Shown here in pieces: positions 6,111 to 10,441 of a stretch of 10,441 nt of DNA. The translations under genes were made by a program, and so were the position numbers. How positions within the stretch are numbered: the first letter of the stretch is position 1; each line of letters starts with the position of its first letter. The stretch is taken from assembly GCA_023398155.1 (NCBI GenBank), contig JAEWSV010000131.1, forward strand, positions 1 to 10,441. Direction: 5' to 3'. The notes beneath the pieces were generated by a model. It worked only from the letters and a program-made list of their open reading frames with translations. It made no database searches and was not told where the DNA came from. Source of the DNA: Spirochaetota bacterium. Lineage in GTDB: Bacteria > Spirochaetota > Spirochaetia > Treponematales > Breznakiellaceae.

Positions 6111-7049
6111 ATGGCGATACACCAAAACCTTCGCTCGGCGTACGGGGAGTCCCTCGTGGCCCTCGGCAAGAAGCATCCGAATATCGTGACCCTGGAAGCC
6201 GATTTGGGAAAATCCACCCAATCGATCATGTTCAAAACGGAGTTCCCCGACCGCCACTTCGAGATGGGCATCGCGGAGCAGAACATGGCCTCCACCGCGG
6301 CGGGTCTCGCCCTCGCGGGCAAGATGCCCTTCATGCATTCTTTCGCCGTCTTCGCGTCCGGACGGGCGTACGATCAGCTCCGCAATTCCATCTGCATCCC
6401 CAACCTGAACGTCCGCATTTGCGGGTCGAGCTCGGGGCTGTCGGATTACGGCGACGGCAAGACGCACCAATCCATCGAGGACATGAGCCTGATGCGCGCG
6501 CTGCCGAACATGACCGTCGTTTGCCCCGCCGACTCCATCGAGGTCGTCAAGATGATGGAATGCCTCGGCGATTGGCGGGGACCCGTCTATATCCGCATCA
6601 ACCGCAACGACCTGCCGTTCGTATACCCCGAGAACGAGGGCTACCGCATCGGCAAGATCACCAAGCTGCGGGACGGTGGTGACGCGGCGGTCTTCGCCTG
6701 CGGCGTCATGGTCTCCAAGGCGCTGGAGGCTGCGAAGAAGTTGGAAGGCGAGGGCATCTCCGTCCGCGTGCTCGACGTCGGCACGCTGAAACCCTTGGAT
6801 CGGCAATCCGTCATCGAGTACGCCTCGGGCGTCCGCTCCATCGTCACGGCCGAAGAGCACACGATCATCGGCGGCCTGGGTTCGGCGATCGCCGAGGCGC
6901 TCCGCGCCGTACCGCACGCCCCGATGGAGTTCGTCGGCGTCGAGGATAAGTTCGGCGCTTCCGCGGAAAACTACGACATCCTGATGGACGCCTTCTCTCT
7001 GACTGAAGCGGCGATATCGGGCGCGATTCGTAAACAACTCAAGGCCTAG
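6111..7049 (+). CDS. Transketolase, C-terminal (pyrimidine-binding) subunit
   Basis: Second half of the split transketolase, 312 residues. Residues 1-170 form the pyrimidine-binding domain: MGIAEQNM at 52-59 holds E56, the glutamate that activates the TPP aminopyrimidine, and GKTHQSIED at 116-124 holds H119. Residues about 185-305 form the transketolase C-terminal domain, with VLDVGTLKPLD at 220-230 and AEEHTIIGGLGSAIAE at 247-262. GGAGGA lies six bases before the ATG, 16 bases after the end of the N-subunit gene, so both halves are made together and should form an alpha2beta2-like enzyme. Similar split pairs are known in pathway-specific enzymes, for example apulose-4-phosphate transketolase and the sulfofructose transketolase SqwGH. 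Which ketose this pair uses cannot be told from the motifs. Confidence 0.93.
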   Translation: MAIHQNLRSAYGESLVALGKKHPNIVTLEADLGKSTQSIMFKTEFPDRHFEMGIAEQNMASTAAGLALAGKMPFMHSFAVFASGRAYDQLRNSICIPNLNVRICGSSSGLSDYGDGKTHQSIEDMSLMRALPNMTVVCPADSIEVVKMMECLGDWRGPVYIRINRNDLPFVYPENEGYRIGKITKLRDGGDAAVFACGVMVSKALEAAKKLEGEGISVRVLDVGTLKPLDRQSVIEYASGVRSIVTAEEHTIIGGLGSAIAEALRAVPHAPMEFVGVEDKFGASAENYDILMDAFSLTEAAISGAIRKQLKA

Positions 7050-7058
7050 GAGGAAAGG

Positions 7059-7952
7059 ATGCGGATAGGATTTATCGGCCTCGGCATCATGGGCAAGCCG
7101 ATGGCGAAGAACTTGCTGAAGGCCGGCCACTCGCTGGTGGTCTACGACGTGATGGGCGCTCCGGTGCAAGAGCTGGTCGCCGCGGGCGCCGAGGCGGGCT
7201 CCTCCCCGAAAGACGTGGCTTCCAAGGCGGAGGTCGTCATAACCATGCTTCCCAATTCGCCCCACGTGGAGGCGGCGATCCTCGGCAAAGACGGCGTCGT
7301 CGAGGGCATCAAGCAGGGTACGATCGTCATCGACATGAGCTCCATCGCCCCGCTCGTCTCGCAGAAGGTGGCCGCGGAGTTGGCGAAGCGCGGCATAACG
7401 ATGCTGGACGCGCCGGTATCCGGCGGCGAGCCCAAGGCTATCGAAGGCACGCTGGCCATCATGGTGGGCGGCGAGGCTTCGGTCTTCGAGAAGGTGAAGG
7501 ACTTGCTGCTCAAGATGGGCAGTTCGGCGGTGCTCTGCGGCGATATCGGCGCGGGCAACGTCACGAAGCTGGCCAACCAGATCGTGGTCGCCCTCAATAT
7601 CGCGGCCATGTCGGAAGCCTACGTCCTGGCGACCAAGTCGGGCGTGGATCCGGAAAAGGTTTTCGAAGCGATCAAGGGTGGCCTCGCCGGGAGCACCGTG
7701 CTCAACGCCAAAAGCCCGATGGTATTGGAAGGCAACTACAAACCGGGCTTCCGCATCGAGCTGCACATCAAGGATCTGCAGAACGCCCTGGACACCGGCC
7801 ACGACATCGGCGTGCCCCTGCCGCTGACCAGCCAAGTCATGGAGATCATGCAGGCGCTCAAGGTCGACGGGAAACAGAAAGAGGATCACGGCGGCATCAT
7901 CCAATTCTACGAGAAGCTGGCCGGCGTGAAGGTCCGGCGGCGAGGAGCGTGA
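7059..7952 (+). CDS. garR: Tartronate semialdehyde reductase (2-hydroxy-3-oxopropionate reductase)
   Basis: A 297-residue NAD(P)H-dependent reductase of the beta-hydroxyacid dehydrogenase family. From memory of the E. coli GarR/GlxR sequence the match is very close over nearly the full length, including MLPNSPHVEA, IDMSSIAPL, MLDAPVSGGEPKAI, AGNVTKLANQ, NIAAMSEA and GGLAGSTVL. The cofactor motif GLGIMG is at residues 7-12, the substrate motif DAPVSGG at 117-123 and the catalytic lysine K170 in GNVTKLANQ. It reduces tartronate semialdehyde to D-glycerate in galactarate, glucarate and glyoxylate routes. The start has AGGAGGA overlapping the stop of the transketolase C-subunit gene, 9 bases away, so it is part of the operon. 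No aldolase or glyoxylate carboligase, the usual sources of its substrate, is in the window; transketolase may supply it instead (inference). A close relative acting on another short aldehyde acid is the main alternative. Confidence 0.88.
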   Translation: MRIGFIGLGIMGKPMAKNLLKAGHSLVVYDVMGAPVQELVAAGAEAGSSPKDVASKAEVVITMLPNSPHVEAAILGKDGVVEGIKQGTIVIDMSSIAPLVSQKVAAELAKRGITMLDAPVSGGEPKAIEGTLAIMVGGEASVFEKVKDLLLKMGSSAVLCGDIGAGNVTKLANQIVVALNIAAMSEAYVLATKSGVDPEKVFEAIKGGLAGSTVLNAKSPMVLEGNYKPGFRIELHIKDLQNALDTGHDIGVPLPLTSQVMEIMQALKVDGKQKEDHGGIIQFYEKLAGVKVRRRGA

Positions 7953-7957
7953 CGGAG

Positions 7958-8485
7958 ATGGACAAGGACAAGCTATTCGCGGTCCTCGATGGGATCACTC
8001 TCTGGATTCAGCGAATTCTGCAATGGGTGGTCGCCGTCCTCTTGGTGGTCATGTCGCTCATCGTCTTCGCCAACGTCATCTTCCGCTATTTCCTGAGCGC
8101 GGCGCTCGGTTGGTACGAGGAAGTCTCGCGGTTCCTGTTCATCTGGATCGTGTTCCTGGGAGCGGTACTCGCGTACATCCATCAGGACCATCTGAGCCTC
8201 GACGTCGTCCTATATTACGTGAAGGCGCGGACCAAGCGCGCGATAGTGCTGATCGCCGATGTCCTGGTCATCGTCGCGCTCGCCATCATGATCTACGGCG
8301 GTTTCCATATGGCGGTGGACTCGCTCGCTTCAGGCTGGGTCGCTTCGGCGATTCCGATACCCTACGGGTGGGTTTACATGGTGGGGCCCGTCGCCTCGAT
8401 CCTGATGTTGTACCTGAGCCTGGTGAAGGCGTGCAAGGACTGGTTCGCGCCGGTTGAGCGCGCGAAAGGGGGAACCGAATGCTAG
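7958..8485 (+). CDS. dctQ: TRAP transporter small permease (DctQ)
   Basis: The small membrane subunit of a tripartite ATP-independent periplasmic transporter, 175 residues. Four membrane segments are visible at about 20-40, 57-77, 93-115 and 135-157. The family hallmark FANVIFRYF at 37-45 and GWYEEVSRFLFIW at 51-63 (W-x-E-E-x-x-R) is intact, followed by the polar loop HQDHLSLDVV. The ATG at 7958 is preferred over an in-frame GTG at 7949 because GAGGAG at 7942-7947 is ten bases from the ATG but only one from the GTG; the site lies within the last codons of garR. It overlaps the large permease gene at its 3' end, as usual for dctQ-dctM pairs. It supports the large subunit that does the sodium-driven transport. 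Confidence 0.93.
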   Translation: MDKDKLFAVLDGITLWIQRILQWVVAVLLVVMSLIVFANVIFRYFLSAALGWYEEVSRFLFIWIVFLGAVLAYIHQDHLSLDVVLYYVKARTKRAIVLIADVLVIVALAIMIYGGFHMAVDSLASGWVASAIPIPYGWVYMVGPVASILMLYLSLVKACKDWFAPVERAKGGTEC

Positions 8486-9759
8486 TGCTTTTCCTCGCGG
8501 CTCTATTCGGCTTCATCGGCCTCACGGTCCCGATAGCCTTCGCCCTTTTCTTGACCAGCATCGTGCTCGGCCTGGCCATGCACTCCTGGTCGCCGGCCCT
8601 CGTGATCCAGAACGTATTCCGCGGCATCGATAGTTTTCCGCTGATGGCCATCCCCTTCTTCCTGCTCGCCGGCGAGATCATGAACACGGGCGGCATAGCC
8701 AACCGCATCGTCAAGTTCTCCAAGACGCTGATAGGCCACGTCAAAGGCGGCCTCGGCTACGTGGTCGTCGTCGCCAGCATGCTCATCTCCGGCGTTTCGG
8801 GCTCCGCGGTCGCCGACACGTCGGCCATCGGTTCCCTCCTGTATCCCGTCATGAAGAAGGAAGGCTACGACCAGAAGAAGAGCGCGGCCCTCTTCGCCGC
8901 GTCCACGACGAACGGGCCTATCATTCCGCCGAGCATCCCGATGGTGCTCCTCGGCGTGATCGCCAACGTCTCCGTGGTGAAGCTCTTCATCGGCGGTATC
9001 GTTCCGGGTTTGATCCTGGGAACGGGCCTGATGATCGGTTGGTATCTCCACGTCAGGCGACACGACTTCTATAGGGTAGAAGGCAAGTTCAGCGTCGTGA
9101 GCATCTTGAAGGCCGGGTGGGACGCGATCTGGGCCCTCTTCCTGCCGGTGATCCTGATGGGCGGCATCATCGTCGGGGTGTTCACCCCGACGGAGGCCGC
9201 GGTGGTGTCGGTAGTCTACGCCTTGATCGTCTCCATGTTCATCTACAAGGAATTGAAGCTCAAGGACATCCCGCTCATCCTCGTGAACACCGTACGGGGA
9301 ACCGCCGTGGTCATGCTGGTCTGCGGCGCGGCGACCGCCGCCGCCTATTTCATCACCACCGCGCAGATACCGGTGCTTTTGGCCGAGGTCCTGCTCGACC
9401 TCGCCGGCGACAACCGGTACGTCTTCATGCTGCTCGTGAACATCCTCCTGTTGATCGTCGGCTGCGTCATGGACCTGACGCCGGCGCTCCTCATCCTGGG
9501 TCCGATGCTCATGCCGCTCGCCGCCCGCTTCGGGCTGGATCCCGTGTATTTCGGCGTGGTCATCATCGTCAATCTCTGCATAGGCCTGATCACGCCGCCC
9601 GTGGGGAACATCCTCTACGTGACCTGCGGCATCACGAAGTTCAGCGTCGCGGAGATAAGCAAGGCGATCTGGCCGAACGTCATCATAGCCGTGATCGTTT
9701 TGCTCATCATCACCTACGTGCCCTGGACGGTTACGTTCCTGCCGAGCCTCATTAAGTAG
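8479..9759 (+). CDS. dctM: TRAP transporter large permease (DctM)
   Basis: The sodium-coupled membrane subunit of the TRAP system, 426 residues, the normal family length, with hydrophobic segments along the whole chain. Family signatures seen: PLMAIPFFLLAGEIMNTGGIA at about 54-74, SGVSGSAVADTSAIGSLLYP at 104-123, TTNGPIIPPSIPMVLLG at 143-159, FTPTEAAVV in the middle, and NLCIGLITPPVGNILYV near the end. The GPIIPPSIP and ITPPVG loops are the paired hairpins that in related structures form the substrate and sodium sites. The ATG lies 7 bases inside the end of dctQ, with GGGGG six bases upstream. With DctP it should import an organic acid at low concentration; DctM alone does not reveal which. 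Confidence 0.95.
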   Translation: MLVLFLAALFGFIGLTVPIAFALFLTSIVLGLAMHSWSPALVIQNVFRGIDSFPLMAIPFFLLAGEIMNTGGIANRIVKFSKTLIGHVKGGLGYVVVVASMLISGVSGSAVADTSAIGSLLYPVMKKEGYDQKKSAALFAASTTNGPIIPPSIPMVLLGVIANVSVVKLFIGGIVPGLILGTGLMIGWYLHVRRHDFYRVEGKFSVVSILKAGWDAIWALFLPVILMGGIIVGVFTPTEAAVVSVVYALIVSMFIYKELKLKDIPLILVNTVRGTAVVMLVCGAATAAAYFITTAQIPVLLAEVLLDLAGDNRYVFMLLVNILLLIVGCVMDLTPALLILGPMLMPLAARFGLDPVYFGVVIIVNLCIGLITPPVGNILYVTCGITKFSVAEISKAIWPNVIIAVIVLLIITYVPWTVTFLPSLIK

Positions 9760-9800
9760 GCGCGGTACGTTTATGGTTTTCCAGGCTGACCGCCATGACG

Positions 9801-9884
9801 CCCGGTCCGGGATCGTATGCGGCATGCCAGGCGATACGTGCGGGGGGACCTCCGGTCCCCTCGGACCGCGGCCGGGAGCCGCGG
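9801..9884 (+). repeat. Array of inverted repeats/hairpins between dctM and dctP
   Basis: Within the 144-base dctM-dctP gap four inverted repeats follow each other: CCCGG-T-CCGGG at 9801-9811; CGTATGC at 9814-9820 with GC-G-ATACG at 9831-9838 (one bulged base); a 10-pair stem, 9841-9850 with 9854-9863 (one G-U), around a TCC loop; and a perfect 7-pair stem CCGCGGC at 9866-9872 with GCCGCGG at 9878-9884. The last stem ends six bases before the strong ribosome site of dctP. No T-run follows any stem, which argues against simple terminators and for an RNA processing or stability element that sets the level of the binding protein apart from the permease. Confidence 0.65.
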
Positions 9885-9889
9885 AGTAT

Positions 9890-9896
9890 AAGGAGG
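9890..9896 (+). promoter_or_regulatory. Strong ribosome binding site of dctP
   Basis: AAGGAGG, a full anti-16S complement, seven bases before the ATG at 9904. It is the strongest such site in the window, in line with the need for a large excess of binding protein over permease. Confidence 0.8.
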
Positions 9897-9903
9897 AGAG
9901 GAC

Positions 9904-10441
9904 ATGAAGAGAGTAGCGATTCTATGTCTGTCGCTCATGATCGCGCTCGCGGTCGGCGTATTCGCCGAAGGCGGCGCGGAGAAAGGGCCCGTGGTCCTCA
10001 AGATTTCCAACGGCCTCAACGAGTCCCATCCGACGTACCTCGCCGGCGTGGAATTCGAACGGATCCTGGAGTCCAAGCTTCCGGGAAAATACGATGTACA
10101 GGTCTACGCCAACGCCCAACTCGGCGACGACGTCCGCGCCACCGAGGGCGTACGGATGGGAACCCTGGAGATGGTGGCCACCTCGGCATCCCCGCTGACC
10201 GGCCTGGTCCCGGAATTCAACATCTTCGATCTCCCGTTCATAATCACCAGCGAGAAAGCGGCCGACGCCGTTTACGACGGGCCCGTCGGAGCCAAACTGG
10301 CCGCGCTGCTTGAGTCCAAGGGCCTGAAGCTCCTAGCCTATTATGAGAACGGTTTCCGCCAACTCACCAACAGCGCCCATGAGGTACAGAGCCCGGCCGA
10401 CCTCAAGGGGCTCAAGATCCGCACCATGCAGAACCCTATCC
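9904..10441 (+). CDS. dctP: TRAP transporter substrate-binding protein (DctP), 3'-truncated
   Basis: The first 179 residues of the periplasmic receptor of the TRAP system; the reading frame is open at the window end and a full protein would have about 330. Residues 1-21 are a signal peptide (basic MKR, hydrophobic core, cleavage expected after VFA), leaving EGGAEKG at the mature end. The DctP fold is clear: SNGLNESHPTYLAGVEFER at 35-53, VYANAQLGDDVRATEGVRMGTLEM at 67-90, FDLPFI at 108-113, ENGFRQLTNS at 148-157 and DLKGLKIRTMQNP at 166-178. R152 and R173 sit where SiaP has R127 and R147; the latter arginine binds the ligand carboxylate throughout the family, so the ligand is probably an organic acid. 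Order Q-M-P differs from the common P-Q-M. Cys8 is too early and lacks a lipobox, so a lipoprotein is unlikely. Confidence 0.93.
   Translation, partial: MKRVAILCLSLMIALAVGVFAEGGAEKGPVVLKISNGLNESHPTYLAGVEFERILESKLPGKYDVQVYANAQLGDDVRATEGVRMGTLEMVATSASPLTGLVPEFNIFDLPFIITSEKAADAVYDGPVGAKLAALLESKGLKLLAYYENGFRQLTNSAHEVQSPADLKGLKIRTMQNPI

Noticed and set aside
5165..6334. A 389-codon minus-strand open frame opposite the transketolase N-subunit gene
   Set aside because: The plus strand encodes all TPP motifs; the minus product resembles nothing and shows the composition of a reversed GC-rich gene.
6105..7904. A 599-codon open frame on the minus strand opposite the transketolase C-subunit and garR genes
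   Set aside because: It is the antisense shadow of two unmistakable genes in GC-rich DNA; the product is rich in H, D, R and G without any fold-like pattern, and no ribosome site or promoter precedes it.
8503..9825. A 440-codon minus-strand open frame opposite dctM
   Set aside because: Antisense shadow of dctM; the product is a low-complexity run of charged residues (many D, E, H, R) with no family match.
9904..9930. DctP as a lipoprotein because of a cysteine in the signal peptide
   Set aside because: The cysteine is residue 8, inside the early hydrophobic stretch and without a lipobox; a standard cleavage after VFA fits better.
1..10441. CRISPR arrays, tRNA/rRNA genes, insertion sequences or prophage genes
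   Set aside because: No regularly spaced repeats, no tRNA-like cloverleaf, no transposase or integrase frames and no flanking direct/inverted repeats were found on reading both strands.

Overview
The window is GC-rich bacterial chromosome with tightly packed genes and no sign of phage, insertion sequence, CRISPR or RNA genes. The organism cannot be fixed from sequence alone. The binding protein at the right edge has a signal peptide ending in FA followed by EGGAEK, an end style common in Spirochaetota periplasmic binding proteins, so a GC-rich spirochaete is my guess (inference, low to moderate confidence).

Left part (1-1194): the 3' end of a SAM hydroxide adenosyltransferase (DUF62 family) gene, cut by the window edge, runs into a convergent gene for a half-size EamA/DMT membrane transporter. 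The 81-base gap between them is full of GC hairpins.

Second block (1399-3823): a compact plus-strand operon for an ABC-2 type exporter of the NodI/NodJ type (ATPase and permease, 8-base overlap) followed 9 bases later by a HAD-family hydrolase with an altered first motif. It has a perfect 6-base inverted repeat just upstream and no clear Shine-Dalgarno sequence for the first gene.

Third block (3897-4934, minus strand): an unrecognised protein of 345 residues carrying HExxH plus a downstream ExxxD, the layout of a gluzincin zinc peptidase. Its start is set by a perfect GAGGAG ribosome site. Its promoter overlaps, face to face, a near-consensus sigma70 promoter for the next operon.

Fourth block (5252 to the right edge, plus strand): split transketolase (N-terminal and C-terminal subunits), a GarR-type tartronate semialdehyde reductase, and a TRAP transporter in the order dctQ-dctM-dctP, with dctP cut by the window end. 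The genes are 5-16 bases apart or overlap, except for a 144-base, strongly structured gap before dctP. Together they look like a catabolic unit: the TRAP system imports an organic acid, transketolase moves a two-carbon ketol unit, and GarR reduces the aldehyde-acid left behind. My working hypothesis is a short pathway in which a 4-keto-pentonate-like acid is split by transketolase into a ketol unit and tartronate semialdehyde, the latter going to D-glycerate. This is the most interesting system in the window.
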